From assembly GCA_039183205.1 (NCBI GenBank), contig JBCDBR010000019.1:9483-73482 (forward strand): 64,000 nt of DNA, in the 5' to 3' direction. Below are positions 1-9,230 of this stretch, in pieces. Position numbers and translations under genes: made by a program. Position 1 is the stretch's first letter. Each line of letters opens with the position of its first letter. The notes under the pieces are model-generated. The model was given only the letters and a program-made list of their open reading frames with translations. It searched no databases and was not told where the DNA came from. The DNA comes from HKCCE3408 sp039183205. GTDB taxonomy: Bacteria > Pseudomonadota > Alphaproteobacteria > Rhodobacterales > Rhodobacteraceae.

Positions 1-651
1 GAGGATGAGGTGATGGGCATCAAGCGGGGCCAAAGCCATCGCCGCGGGCATGTCCGGTGCAGGCAAGCATTGCACCGCAGGCGCGGGCGCATCTGGAAAA
101 CGGCACGCCGCATCGTCGATCCATGTGAGCGACACGCTCGGATAGGGCGCAAGGACATCCACAAGCGCTCGGCCGACATGGCCTGCCCCCCAAATCCAGA
201 GCGATTGATCGACCCGGTCCAGCGGCTCAATGAACCAACCGGCGACCATCAGCGGCTTGGTTGCGGCTTGGCGGGCTTTTTCCACTTGAAGCGGCATTAC
301 GCCGTCGGGGGCCAGAACCGGGCGCGCGCGGGGGAATTGCTCTGGCTCTGGGGCGGTTTCGAACCGCTCAGCCAAGATGCTGACCGCGCCACCGCAGCAT
401 TGACCCAAAGACGGGCCAAGGGGCAGCGACCAGGCCTCCCACGGTGATTGGGCCGCAAGCATGGCGCGGGCCCGCCGGGTGGCCTCGAATTCCAACGCGC
501 CGCCGCCAATGGTGCCCCATTGCCGGTTTGCGCCAACAAGCATCGATGTCCCGGCGCCGCGCGGCACCGAACCCCGCGCGTCCGCCAGGACCACCCGGAC
601 CACAGGCCCGAATTCCAGCGCGTTTCTCAGGCCATTGAGGTCAAAACTCAT
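1..651 (-). CDS. xdhC: Xanthine dehydrogenase accessory protein XdhC (C-terminus cut by window edge)
   Basis: XdhC-type chaperone that delivers sulfurated molybdenum cofactor to xanthine dehydrogenase in the cytoplasm. About 217 codons are present before the window edge. The N-terminus reads MSFDLNGLRNALEF, followed by GSVPRGAGTSMLV, GTIGGGALE and LGPSLGQCCGG, all characteristic of the family; a Rossmann-like GAGHVGRALV segment follows around residue 177. The ATG overlaps the xdhB stop in an ATGA junction, so it is translationally coupled as the last gene of an xdhA-xdhB-xdhC operon. The protein should run on beyond position 1, as family members are roughly 300 residues long. Confidence 0.9.
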   Translation of the reverse strand, partial: MSFDLNGLRNALEFGPVVRVVLADARGSVPRGAGTSMLVGANRQWGTIGGGALEFEATRRARAMLAAQSPWEAWSLPLGPSLGQCCGGAVSILAERFETAPEPEQFPRARPVLAPDGVMPLQVEKARQAATKPLMVAGWFIEPLDRVDQSLWIWGAGHVGRALVDVLAPYPSVSLTWIDDAACRFPDAPAPAVQCLPAPDMPAAMALAPLDAHHLIL

Positions 652-2972
652 GCTCGAGCCCTCGCAACAGCGGCCAAAACAGCCTCGGGCGTTGCGGGGG
701 CCTGGAGGTCCGGCCAGGCTGGACCGCATGCGGCGCAGGCGTTTTGCAGTGCGGACCACACAGATATGCCGAGCATGAACGGAGGCTCCCCAACGGCCTT
801 AGAACGATAGATGGTCTCTTCCCGATTTGCCTCGTCCCATAAAGTGACATTGAATACGGGCGGTCGGTCCGAACAGGCGGGGATTTTGTAGGTCGATGGC
901 GCATGCGTCCGGAGACGCCCCTTGTCGTCCCAGACCAGCTCCTCCATGGTCAGCCAACCCGCGCCCTGCACAAAAGCGCCCTCGATCTGGCCTCGATCCA
1001 AGGCGGGGTTCATCGATCGACCGCAATCGTGGACGATATCGGTGCGAAGAATGCGATTCTCGCCGGTTAACGTGTCAATCACCACTTCGGAACAGGCCGC
1101 GCCATAGGCGAAATAGAAAAACGGGCGTCCATTACCGGCAATCCTGTCCCAAACGATTTTGGGCGTAGCGTAAAAGCCCGTCGCTGACAGCGATACGCGC
1201 GACATATACGTCCGGCCGACAGCCTCAGTCCAACTCATCTCGGCACGGCCGGCTCGCACCATTTCATCCTCAAACCGGACTTGCGCAGGTTCTGCTTGCA
1301 GCTCTGGGGCAACGACGGTCGCGATTCGGTCGCGGATCGTGTCGCATGCCGCCTTCACAGCCATGCCGTTCAAATCCGACCCGGATGACGCCGCCGTTGC
1401 CGATGTATTTGGGACCTTTGCAGTGTCGGTCGCGGTGATCTTAATGGCCCCAACCGGCAGCCCAAAGCGGTCAGCGGCAACTTGCGCCACTTTTTGGAAC
1501 AAGCCCTGGCCCATCTCGGTCCCGCCATGGTTCATCGAGACTGAGCCGTCTTGATAAACGTGTACCAAGGCCCCGGCTTGGTTCAGATGCGTCAGCGTGA
1601 AAGAGATGCCGAATTTCACCGGCGTGAGGGACAAGCCGCGCTTCACTACGGGTTGACGTGCGTTCCACGCATCAATTGCCGTTCGCCGCGCGGCATAGTC
1701 GCTGTCCTTGATCAATTGCGCCGTCATCTCGTGCAAGATGAAATCCTCGACGCGCATGCCATAGGGCGTTGTGTTGTCGCGCAATGCTGTGTCTGGCGGA
1801 TCTGTATTGATCGCGGCGCCATTCAAAGGGCGCGCGCCACGGTAGTAATTCGCCCGCCGAAGCGCCAACGGGTCGAGCCCCAGAACATGCGATGCATGGT
1901 CCATGACGCGTTCGATCCCAACCATGCCTTGCGGGCCGCCAAACCCGCGAAAGGCAGTCGCACTTTGCGTGTGAGTTTTAAGTCGATGGGACGTGATCCG
2001 CGCTGTGGGCAGCAAATAGGCGTTGTCGGCATGTAACATCGCACGGTCGCAAACCGGCAGCGAAAGGTCTTGTGCCCAGCCGCAGCGCGCGTATTGCGTG
2101 AAATCCACCCCCAAAATCTGCCCCGAAGCAGTGAAACCGGCACGGTAGTGAATGCGGAAATCGTGGCGCTTTCCGGTCACGATGAAATCATCGTCACGAT
2201 CGTAGCGCATCTTGGTCGGCCGACCGGTGCGCGCGGCCACCAAGGCACAGGCAATCGCCAGGTGGTTGCCCTGGCTCTCTTTGCCGCCAAAGCCGCCCCC
2301 CATCCGCCGCGTCTCGACCCGAACGTCATGCATCGGCGCATGAAGCGCATGGGCGACCTTGTGCTGTATCTCTGTCGGGTGCTGCGTTGAGGCATGCACG
2401 ACCATCGTGCCGTCTTCTCCGGGCACGACCAGGGCAGCCTGACCCTCAAGGTAGAAATGCTCTTGCCCACCGATCTCAAACTGACCTTCCACGATGCAGT
2501 CCGAAGCCGAAAGCGCGCTGTCCACATCGCCTTTCGTGTAGACCCGTGGGCCATCCTCAAAACGGCTGTTGGCGGCCAGTGCCGCGTCGATCGTCAGTAT
2601 TGACGGTGCAGGCTCGTAATCGACCTTTGCCAGGGCCGCCGCGCGCCGCGCCGCCAAATGGCTGGTTGCGGCAACGATAAAGAGCGGATGGCCCACGTAA
2701 TACACATCGCCCTGTGCCAAAAGCGGCTCGTCTTCAGCCGAAGGCGAACAATCCGGCATGTCATCGATGTCTTCTGGACCCAAAACCAAGACCACGCCGG
2801 GTGCTTGTCGGACAGCGCGCAGGTCCAGCTTTGCCCGTCCGCGCGCGATTTGGCTAAGCCCAAATGCAAGATGCAGCGCGCCTGTCGGCAGTGCCAAGTC
2901 GTCCACGTAACGCGCCCGGCCGGTCACGTGAAGGGCTGCGGCGTCATGGGGCAGGGCGCGCCCGACGCTCAC
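648..2972 (-). CDS. xdhB: Xanthine dehydrogenase, molybdopterin-binding subunit XdhB
   Basis: Large subunit of xanthine dehydrogenase, which oxidises hypoxanthine and xanthine to urate in purine catabolism and carries the molybdenum cofactor. The 774 residues match the family's usual length. Visible motifs are the N-terminal HDAAALHVTGRARYVDD segment, the cofactor-binding GGGFGGKE loop, the substrate-site FRGFGGPQG segment, and VGEPPFMLG near the C-terminus, whose glutamate (about residue 729) corresponds to the catalytic base of the family. The ATG overlaps the xdhA stop by 4 bases, and its own stop overlaps xdhC. The gene order xdhA-xdhB-xdhC is the usual proteobacterial one. Confidence 0.95.
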   Translation of the reverse strand: MSVGRALPHDAAALHVTGRARYVDDLALPTGALHLAFGLSQIARGRAKLDLRAVRQAPGVVLVLGPEDIDDMPDCSPSAEDEPLLAQGDVYYVGHPLFIVAATSHLAARRAAALAKVDYEPAPSILTIDAALAANSRFEDGPRVYTKGDVDSALSASDCIVEGQFEIGGQEHFYLEGQAALVVPGEDGTMVVHASTQHPTEIQHKVAHALHAPMHDVRVETRRMGGGFGGKESQGNHLAIACALVAARTGRPTKMRYDRDDDFIVTGKRHDFRIHYRAGFTASGQILGVDFTQYARCGWAQDLSLPVCDRAMLHADNAYLLPTARITSHRLKTHTQSATAFRGFGGPQGMVGIERVMDHASHVLGLDPLALRRANYYRGARPLNGAAINTDPPDTALRDNTTPYGMRVEDFILHEMTAQLIKDSDYAARRTAIDAWNARQPVVKRGLSLTPVKFGISFTLTHLNQAGALVHVYQDGSVSMNHGGTEMGQGLFQKVAQVAADRFGLPVGAIKITATDTAKVPNTSATAASSGSDLNGMAVKAACDTIRDRIATVVAPELQAEPAQVRFEDEMVRAGRAEMSWTEAVGRTYMSRVSLSATGFYATPKIVWDRIAGNGRPFFYFAYGAACSEVVIDTLTGENRILRTDIVHDCGRSMNPALDRGQIEGAFVQGAGWLTMEELVWDDKGRLRTHAPSTYKIPACSDRPPVFNVTLWDEANREETIYRSKAVGEPPFMLGISVWSALQNACAACGPAWPDLQAPATPEAVLAAVARARA

Positions 2973-4321
2973 GGCGCGATATCCAAAACAGATGTCGCAA
3001 TGCCGGTATCTTCAAGAAAGTAGCGTTGCAACATGCCTTGCGCCGACTGCATCCGATATTCAGCCGAGGCGCGCATATCGGATAGTGGTGCAAAATCCTC
3101 GACCATTGCGTCCGCTGCGGATGCGATCGTGGGTTCCGTCCAGAGCTGACCCAAAAGGGCGGCTTCTGCTGCTGCGGCGCGTTTGGGCGTGCCGGCCATC
3201 CCGCCAAAGGCGATGCGCGCCTCGGTCACCTGCGCGTCCTCGACGCGGATCGAGAATGCGCCACACACGGCCGATATGTCCTGATCAAACCGTTTTGACA
3301 GCTTGTAGCAGCGTAGTCGGTCGACTTGGCGCGGTATTGTGATGGCCTCGACGAACTCGCCTTTCTGGCGGTCCTGGCGGCCGTAATCGAGGAAAAAGTC
3401 CTCCAGCGCGATGTCACGCCGGTCCGCTCCTTTGCGCAAATGCAACCGCGCACCAAGCGCAATTAAGGCCGGGGGGCTGTCTCCTATCGGCGAGCCGTTG
3501 GCTATATTGCCGCCGACCGTCGCGGCGTTGCGTACCTGCACCGAGCCGTACCGCCGGATCAGTTCGGCAAAACTGGGATGGTGGTCCGCGATGGCGGCGC
3601 CCAAATCCGTAAGCGTGGTCATTGCGCCAATGCGGATTGTTTCGCTTGAAACATCAATCCCGCTTAAATCCGCGCATTGGTTCAAAAATGCAACCGAACC
3701 GAGATCGCGAAAGCCTTTCGTAACCCAAAGACCGACATCGGTCGCGCCCGCGATGAGAGTCGCGTCGGGATGCGCCAGATACCAATCGGCTAATTCGTCC
3801 GACGATTGCGGCGCGGACGTGTCTGCATTGCTGGACCCCGCATCGTACATCCAATCTGGCACGGGAGCTTCGGAGGCGTCCTCGGCGGCGCGGATAATGG
3901 GCGCATAGCCCGTACATCGGCAAAGGTTACCGGCCAATTGGTCGTCAAAATCGCGGCGCCCGTTTAGATGTGCGGTTGCCATGGTGACGATGAAACCTGG
4001 GGTGCAAAACCCGCATTGCGCACCATGATGGGCGATCATCGATTCTTGAACAGGGTGCAGTTGACCATCTGGTCCGCTAATGCCCTCAACGGTGCGCACG
4101 GCCTTGCCGTCGATCTGGGGTAAAAAAAGGATGCACGCATTCAGTGCCCTAGCACCCGCTTGATCGGTGACCATGACACTGCATGCGCCGCAATCGCCTT
4201 CGTTGCATCCTTCCTTCGTCCCGGTGAGGCCTTGAGACTCGCGCAACCAATCCAAAAGAGTTGTCGTGGAGGTCGCATGCGCCTCCACCGGGGTCCCGTT
4301 TAAATGAAACCGGATCGACAT
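2969..4321 (-). CDS. xdhA: Xanthine dehydrogenase, iron-sulfur/FAD subunit XdhA
   Basis: Small subunit that passes electrons from the molybdenum site through two 2Fe-2S clusters to FAD and NAD. The plant-type 2Fe-2S cysteines are visible as C39, C44, C47 (GCNEGDCGACSVM) and probably C63. The second cluster uses C103, C106, C134 and C136 (AQCGFCTPG, LCRCTGYAP). The FAD-binding part contains VGGNIANGSPIGD. At 450 residues it is slightly short for XdhA, but no domain looks missing. First structural gene of the operon. An ArsR-type regulator lies 179 bases upstream on the same strand and could control it, although purine catabolism is not a classical ArsR target. Confidence 0.95.
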   Translation of the reverse strand: MSIRFHLNGTPVEAHATSTTTLLDWLRESQGLTGTKEGCNEGDCGACSVMVTDQAGARALNACILFLPQIDGKAVRTVEGISGPDGQLHPVQESMIAHHGAQCGFCTPGFIVTMATAHLNGRRDFDDQLAGNLCRCTGYAPIIRAAEDASEAPVPDWMYDAGSSNADTSAPQSSDELADWYLAHPDATLIAGATDVGLWVTKGFRDLGSVAFLNQCADLSGIDVSSETIRIGAMTTLTDLGAAIADHHPSFAELIRRYGSVQVRNAATVGGNIANGSPIGDSPPALIALGARLHLRKGADRRDIALEDFFLDYGRQDRQKGEFVEAITIPRQVDRLRCYKLSKRFDQDISAVCGAFSIRVEDAQVTEARIAFGGMAGTPKRAAAAEAALLGQLWTEPTIASAADAMVEDFAPLSDMRASAEYRMQSAQGMLQRYFLEDTGIATSVLDIAP

Positions 4322-4500
4322 AGGGCCAAACCCGCCGCGTTACCCTATCTTCGGGGTGGTCACCCGGCCTTCGATGCGGCGTAGAAGGCGGCCCCGTTTC
4401 GTTGACCAAGCTAGAGAAAAGCCGGGATTCATCCCAAATTCAAGGGTCGGACGCGCCTTCGCCGCTCGCTCTGACAGCAGATGGTTAAAAATTGAGCGCG

Positions 4501-4851
4501 CTAACGCCCATCAGGTGCGCCGCCCCGCATGCCTTCCAGAAGGGAAGCCAGCCGGTCGATTTTGACGGTGGTTTGCCGCCTGCGAGAGGCAAGCCACGTC
4601 TCTGCCGGGCGGAACGCATCCGGGTTAAGCCGACAGGTTCGGACGCGGCCCTTTTTCGATGTGCTGACCAAATGCGCACGTTCCAACACAGCGATGTGTT
4701 TGAGAAACGACGAAAGCGCCATAGGATGCGGTGCGGCCAATTCCTTGACGGCGGCCGGACCTTCCGCCAAACGTGCAATGATCGCCCGGCGCGTTGGGTC
4801 AGACAATGCCGTGAACAGGCTATCCAGCAAGGGGTCGGAATGTTTAGCCAT
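4501..4851 (-). CDS. ArsR-family winged-helix transcriptional regulator
   Basis: A 116-residue DNA-binding protein. The start MAKHSDPLLDSLFTALSDPT was chosen because the family begins just before the FxALSDPTRR helix; the frame stays open to an earlier ATG at 4935. The winged helix is seen as LSDPTRRAIIARLAEGP, then AAVKELAAPHPMALSSFLKH as recognition helix, then the wing RVRTCRLNP. The metal-binding CxC of classical ArsR is absent. This form resembles the MarR-like and SRPBCC-partnered ArsR subgroup, but no SRPBCC gene is adjacent. It is divergent from dnaE, with a perfect inverted repeat between them, and co-oriented with xdhA. Confidence 0.85.
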   Translation of the reverse strand: MAKHSDPLLDSLFTALSDPTRRAIIARLAEGPAAVKELAAPHPMALSSFLKHIAVLERAHLVSTSKKGRVRTCRLNPDAFRPAETWLASRRRQTTVKIDRLASLLEGMRGGAPDGR

Positions 4852-4916
4852 AGGGCGAACTACCACGTGAACACAGTGTATCGCAAGCATTTGCGGCGGT
4901 GCAGCATGGCATATAG

Positions 4917-4941
4917 TGTGGCTACGCCTTGCCAAGCCACA
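4917..4941. promoter_or_regulatory. Perfect 7-bp inverted repeat between arsR-type gene and dnaE
   Basis: TGTGGCT (4917-4923) and AGCCACA (4935-4941) form a perfect inverted repeat with an 11-base spacer in the 146-base divergent intergenic region. Winged-helix dimers often bind such repeats, so autoregulation of the ArsR-type gene is a reasonable inference. A transcribed hairpin is the alternative. Confidence 0.4.
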
Positions 4942-4997
4942 AGATAATGTGGCATTTCCACTTCCTAAACAGTCTGTTTCCGATATAGCGTCAGATC

Positions 4998-7900
4998 ATG
5001 ACCAACCCTGTCCGCTTCATTCACCTCCGTGTTCATACCGAATATTCGCTTCTGGAAGGTGCGATGCGGGTCAAGAAGCTGCCAGGTCAAGCCGAAGCGA
5101 TGGGCATGCCAGCAATTGCGGTCACAGATACCAACAACATGTTCTGCACGTTGGAGTTTTGCGAAACAGCTGCAAAAGCAGGCGTTCAGCCGATTGTTGG
5201 CTGTCAAATCGACCTCAGGTCGGTTGACCCCAGCCCGGGCGAGTCGCCGATTCCGGCGGCGCCAATTGTCCTGCTGGCGCAATCTGAAGTGGGGTACGGC
5301 AACATCATGAAGTTAAACTCTGCGCTTTATCTGCGCGGGGACGGCGCGTTGCCCTATATCACTCTGGAAGAACTTCATGCGCACAATGCCGGCGTTATTT
5401 GTTTGACCGGCGGGCCGGATGGCCCTTTGGGTCGTGCCCTGCAATCTGGCGATCGGGTCGCGGCGGAAACGCTGGTGGACCGTCTGGCCGCGGCCTTTCC
5501 AAACCGGCTTTACATCGAGCTTCAGCGTCATCCATCCGAGGGCGGGTTGCCCAAATCCGAAGCATTGAGCGAGCAAGGTCATATCGAAATTGCCTATGCA
5601 AAGAACCTGCCCATCGTTGCGACAAACGATGTCTATTTCCCCAAGCAGGACATGTATGAAGCGCATGACGCGCTGATCTGCATCGCCGAAGGCGTCTATG
5701 TTGACCAGCAAGCGCCGCGCCGGCGGCTGACCCAACAGCATTACCTTAAAACGGCCGAAGAGATGGCGGCGCTTTTTGCGGATTTGCCCGAAGCTCTTGA
5801 AAACACTGTGGAGATCGCACAGCGTTGCGCCTTTCGCGCGCGCACTCATCCACCAATCTTGCCGAAATTTGCCGAAAATGAGGTGGCGGAGCTGCGCAAA
5901 CAGGCGCGCGACGGCCTTGCCGCCCGTCTTGATGTCATCCCGCATGCCGCATCGGTCAAAGACTACGAAGACCGCCTCGAATTTGAGCTAGGCACGATTG
6001 AGAATATGGGATTTCCTGGATATTTCTTAATCGTTGCCGATTTCATCAAATGGGCAAAGGACAACGACATTCCGGTGGGTCCAGGCCGCGGCTCCGGCGC
6101 GGGCAGCTTGGTTGCCTACGCGCTCACGATCACCGACCTTGATCCGCTGCGCTATGGTCTTCTTTTCGAGCGGTTCTTGAATCCAGAACGCATCTCCATG
6201 CCTGACTTCGACATCGATTTCTGTATGGACAGGCGCGAAGAGGTGATCCGCTACGTTCAAGAAAAATACGGCCGCGACAAGGTCGGCCAGATCATCACGT
6301 TCGGCGCGCTATTGTCCAAGGCTGCGGTGCGCGATGTCGGAAGGGTGCTGCAAATGCCCTTCGGTCAAGTGGATAAGCTCTCTAAGATGATCCCGGTTGA
6401 GGGCGTGAAACCCGTCTCGATTGAGAGGGCGTTGGCGCAAGAAGAACGTCTGCGTCAGGCCGCCAAAGACGAAGAGGTTGTCGATCGCTTGTTGACCTAT
6501 GGCCAGCAGGTCGAGGGTCTTTTGCGAAATGCCTCTACCCACGCCGCTGGCGTGGTCATCGGGGACCGTCCGCTTGACGAGCTTGTGCCGCTTTATCAAG
6601 ATCCGCGCTCTGACATGCCGGCGACGCAATTCAACATGAAATGGGTCGAGCCTGCGGGATTGGTTAAATTCGATTTTCTGGGGCTTAAGACCCTGACGGT
6701 GGTCCAGAACGCGATCGACCTTATCCGAGGGCAGGGGCGTGGTATCCACGTTGCGGCGGACGGGAAAGCCCTTTATGTGCCCGAACCCGGAACCGAAAAC
6801 GAGATTATTGCAATCCCGCTGGACGACGCTGCGACCTATGCGCTTTATGCATCGGCCAAAACGGTTGCCGTGTTCCAGGTTGAAAGTTCCGGCATGATGG
6901 ACGCGCTGCGGCGCATGAAACCCACTCAGATCGAGGATATCATCGCGCTTGTGGCGCTCTATCGGCCGGGTCCGATGGAGAACATCCCGAAATTCTGCGA
7001 AGTCAAAAACGGTCTGACCCCGCGCGAGGGCATTCATTCGTTGATCGACCCGATCTTGGACGAAACCCAAGGCATTATCGTCTACCAGGAACAGGTGATG
7101 GAGATCGCCCGCAAAATGGCCGGATACAGCCTCGGCGGGGCCGACATGCTACGCCGTGCCATGGGGAAGAAAATTCAAGAGGCCATGGATGCGGAGCGGC
7201 CAAAATTCCTAAAGGGCGCCGCTGAAAACGGGGTCGATGAAAACAAGGCGCTCGAAGTTTGGAACCTTCTCGACAAGTTTGCCAATTATGGGTTTAACAA
7301 ATCACACGCCGCCGCCTATGCGGTCGTCAGCTATCAGACCGCATGGTTGAAAGCCAATCACCCGGTCGAATTCATGGCCGCGGTGATGAATTGCGACATC
7401 CACCTGACGGACAAGCTGGGCGTTTACAAACAAGAAGTCGACCGCCTCGGCATTGAGACAATTCCACCCTGCGTCAACCGCTCTGGCGCGACCTTCACGG
7501 TTGACCAAAACCGCATTGTCTACGCGCTAGGCGCGTTGAAGAACGTCGGCGTTGACGCGATGCGGATGATTGTTGAGGCGCGCGGGGATAGGCCCTTTGC
7601 GACCGTGTTCGATGTCGCGCGACGCGTTGATCTAAAGCGCGTGGGCAAGCGTAGTCTTGAGATGCTTGCGCGTGCGGGTGCTTTTGATGAGCTTGACCGG
7701 AACCGCGCGCGCGTCTTTGACAGTCTCGATGCATTGATTTCCTATTCCGCGGCCATTTTCGAACAAAAAACCTCCAACCAAGTGTCGCTATTCGGCGAGG
7801 CCGGCGACGATTTGCCCGAACCGCGCTTGGGCAGCCGGGCGGATTGGTTGCCAAATGAACGCTTAGCCGCGGAGCATACGGCAATCGGGTTTTACCTGTC

Positions 7901-8495
7901 GGGCCACCCGCTTGACGATTATTTGGGCGCTTTGAAGCGCAAAGGGTGTCTGACGTTAACGGAGGTCGAAGCTAAGGCTCAGTCCGGCCCCTTTGTTGCG
8001 CGCATGGCGGGTGCCGTGTCCGGCCGGCAAGAACGCAAAAGCCAGCGCGGCAATCGTTTCGCGTTCATGCAATTGTCCGATCCGACAGGGCTTTATGAGG
8101 TTACGGTGTTTTCCGATACGTTGGAGGCGGCACGACCCTGTCTGGAGACCGGCGCCAATGTCGTCATTCAAGTGGAGGCAACGCTAGAGGCAGACCAGTT
8201 GAAGCTGCTTGCCCGCAACATCCAGCCGATTGATGACAGCATCGCCGGAGAGGTGAGCGCAGGTCTGCGTATATTCGTCGAGGAGGAAACCGGGATCACG
8301 TCCATCGCAGGCCTCTTGGGTAGCAGCCTTGCGGAGCCCAAGGCGCAGATACGCGGACCGATCCATTTGTGCCTGATGGCCGACGGATTGCCGGGCGAGG
8401 TCGAGGTTTTGCTCGGCGCCGACTATCCGGTGTCGCCGCAGATTCGAGGCGCCCTAAAAAGCTTACCAGGCGTCATCACGGTCGAAGAGATGTAG
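4998..8495 (+). CDS. dnaE: DNA polymerase III alpha subunit
   Basis: Replicative polymerase that synthesises chromosomal DNA within the PolIII holoenzyme. The 1165 residues have the DnaE1 architecture. The N-terminal PHP domain begins FIHLRVHTEYSLLEG. The palm contains PDFDIDF with catalytic Asp403 and Asp405, and FDFLGLKTL carries the third acid, Asp559. A helix-hairpin-helix region lies around 900, and an OB-fold nucleic acid domain (residues about 1000-1080, GAVSGRQERKSQRGNRFAF) precedes the C-terminus. The ATG follows the divergent ArsR-type gene by 146 bases and no other gene is clearly in the same transcript. The protein looks complete. Confidence 0.97.
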   Translation: MTNPVRFIHLRVHTEYSLLEGAMRVKKLPGQAEAMGMPAIAVTDTNNMFCTLEFCETAAKAGVQPIVGCQIDLRSVDPSPGESPIPAAPIVLLAQSEVGYGNIMKLNSALYLRGDGALPYITLEELHAHNAGVICLTGGPDGPLGRALQSGDRVAAETLVDRLAAAFPNRLYIELQRHPSEGGLPKSEALSEQGHIEIAYAKNLPIVATNDVYFPKQDMYEAHDALICIAEGVYVDQQAPRRRLTQQHYLKTAEEMAALFADLPEALENTVEIAQRCAFRARTHPPILPKFAENEVAELRKQARDGLAARLDVIPHAASVKDYEDRLEFELGTIENMGFPGYFLIVADFIKWAKDNDIPVGPGRGSGAGSLVAYALTITDLDPLRYGLLFERFLNPERISMPDFDIDFCMDRREEVIRYVQEKYGRDKVGQIITFGALLSKAAVRDVGRVLQMPFGQVDKLSKMIPVEGVKPVSIERALAQEERLRQAAKDEEVVDRLLTYGQQVEGLLRNASTHAAGVVIGDRPLDELVPLYQDPRSDMPATQFNMKWVEPAGLVKFDFLGLKTLTVVQNAIDLIRGQGRGIHVAADGKALYVPEPGTENEIIAIPLDDAATYALYASAKTVAVFQVESSGMMDALRRMKPTQIEDIIALVALYRPGPMENIPKFCEVKNGLTPREGIHSLIDPILDETQGIIVYQEQVMEIARKMAGYSLGGADMLRRAMGKKIQEAMDAERPKFLKGAAENGVDENKALEVWNLLDKFANYGFNKSHAAAYAVVSYQTAWLKANHPVEFMAAVMNCDIHLTDKLGVYKQEVDRLGIETIPPCVNRSGATFTVDQNRIVYALGALKNVGVDAMRMIVEARGDRPFATVFDVARRVDLKRVGKRSLEMLARAGAFDELDRNRARVFDSLDALISYSAAIFEQKTSNQVSLFGEAGDDLPEPRLGSRADWLPNERLAAEHTAIGFYLSGHPLDDYLGALKRKGCLTLTEVEAKAQSGPFVARMAGAVSGRQERKSQRGNRFAFMQLSDPTGLYEVTVFSDTLEAARPCLETGANVVIQVEATLEADQLKLLARNIQPIDDSIAGEVSAGLRIFVEEETGITSIAGLLGSSLAEPKAQIRGPIHLCLMADGLPGEVEVLLGADYPVSPQIRGALKSLPGVITVEEM

Positions 8496-8619
8496 CGCAC
8501 ATGACGCCAATTTCTGCGACGAATCGTCGAATTTTCCCACTGTTGCGATGCCAAGCGATCCATATCTCCCACTTGCCACGCGGGCACCGGGTGGCGTGTT
8601 TATGCGGGAGGGTTCTAGG

Positions 8620-8730
8620 ATGAAATTCGTGATTTTGGGGAGCGTTTTTGCCGGGATGCTGATGGCGGCAAGTCTTGCCTATACCGCCGATACTGCGCGC
8701 GCGGCAATTGTCCAACAGCATGAAAACTGA
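8620..8730 (+). CDS. Small secreted or membrane peptide, 36 residues
   Basis: A short gene downstream of dnaE, starting ATG at 8620 with a strong purine-rich site (gggaggg, 8606-8612) 7 bases upstream. The product begins MKFVILGSVFAGMLMAASLA, is hydrophobic over residues 3-20, and has an Ala-x-Ala-like end TARA before AIVQQHEN. It could be a secreted octapeptide-releasing precursor or a single-pass membrane peptide. No family is recognised. It may be a free-standing transcript or the tail of the dnaE transcript, 124 bases from the dnaE stop. The coding assignment rests on the ribosome binding site and signal-like composition only. Confidence 0.5.
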   Translation: MKFVILGSVFAGMLMAASLAYTADTARAAIVQQHEN

Positions 8731-8863
8731 AGCTTTAATACTGACAAGCAGATACTTGGCGTCTGCACCACAGATTGGTTGATGTCGCGAATTGTGATGG
8801 GGCGGTGGATCACCCGCCGATCGGGCATACGACCGTCACTGACAATGTCGACGCGCGCGATTT

Positions 8864-8885
8864 ACCTGGCGCCTGCGCGCCAGGT
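8864..8885 (-). terminator. Hairpin at slyX 3' end, possible terminator
   Basis: ACCTGGCGC (8864-8872) and GCGCCAGGT (8877-8885) form a perfect 9-bp stem with a 4-base loop, two bases past the slyX stop codon. The following minus-strand bases are aaatcg rather than a T-run, so it may be a weak terminator or a 3'-end stabiliser. Confidence 0.5.
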
Positions 8886-8887
8886 GG

Positions 8888-9091
8888 TCAGTAATGCGGT
8901 GGCTTGCGTTCGGCGACCGTGAAGCTTCCGGTTTCGGCGGCTTCACGTGTGGCCTCGCGTTCGAGCAATAAGGCAACCTGGCGCCTCAGCATGGACACCT
9001 CCGCATCTTGTCGCGCGACCACATCTGACAGGTCTTCAACCATGCGTTGCAGATGAGCCACGTGTGCCTCTATTTCTTCGACGTTTTTCAT
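8888..9091 (-). CDS. slyX: SlyX family protein
   Basis: A 67-residue protein of the SlyX family, whose biochemical role is unknown. It is predicted to be almost wholly coiled coil: MKNVEEIEAHVAHLQRM, then LSDVVARQDAEVSMLRRQV. It ends with the family's signature tail RKPPHY. The start at 9091 gives the family's usual length; an in-frame ATG at 9133 would add 14 atypical residues. It stands alone on the minus strand between the dnaE region and hisS, with a perfect hairpin immediately after the stop. Confidence 0.8.
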   Translation of the reverse strand: MKNVEEIEAHVAHLQRMVEDLSDVVARQDAEVSMLRRQVALLLEREATREAAETGSFTVAERKPPHY

Positions 9092-9214
9092 ACCTGTTGT
9101 AACTCTGCGTAACGCTTTGCCATATCTGCACAAAGTTGCATCATCGGGCGCTCCAGATCGTTTCCGCAGGGGAAAAAATACCGATAATCCCCTTCACTCT
9201 GTCCACAACATTTG

Positions 9215-9230
9215 TTAACCGTGCGTCAAG
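9215..9230 (+). promoter_or_regulatory. CtrA-like half-matched site before hisS
   Basis: TTAAC-N6-TCAAG resembles the alphaproteobacterial CtrA motif TTAAC-N6-TTAAC, with mismatches in the second half. It lies just before the possible small-RNA segment. Such near-matches occur by chance, so this is a weak call. Confidence 0.2.
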
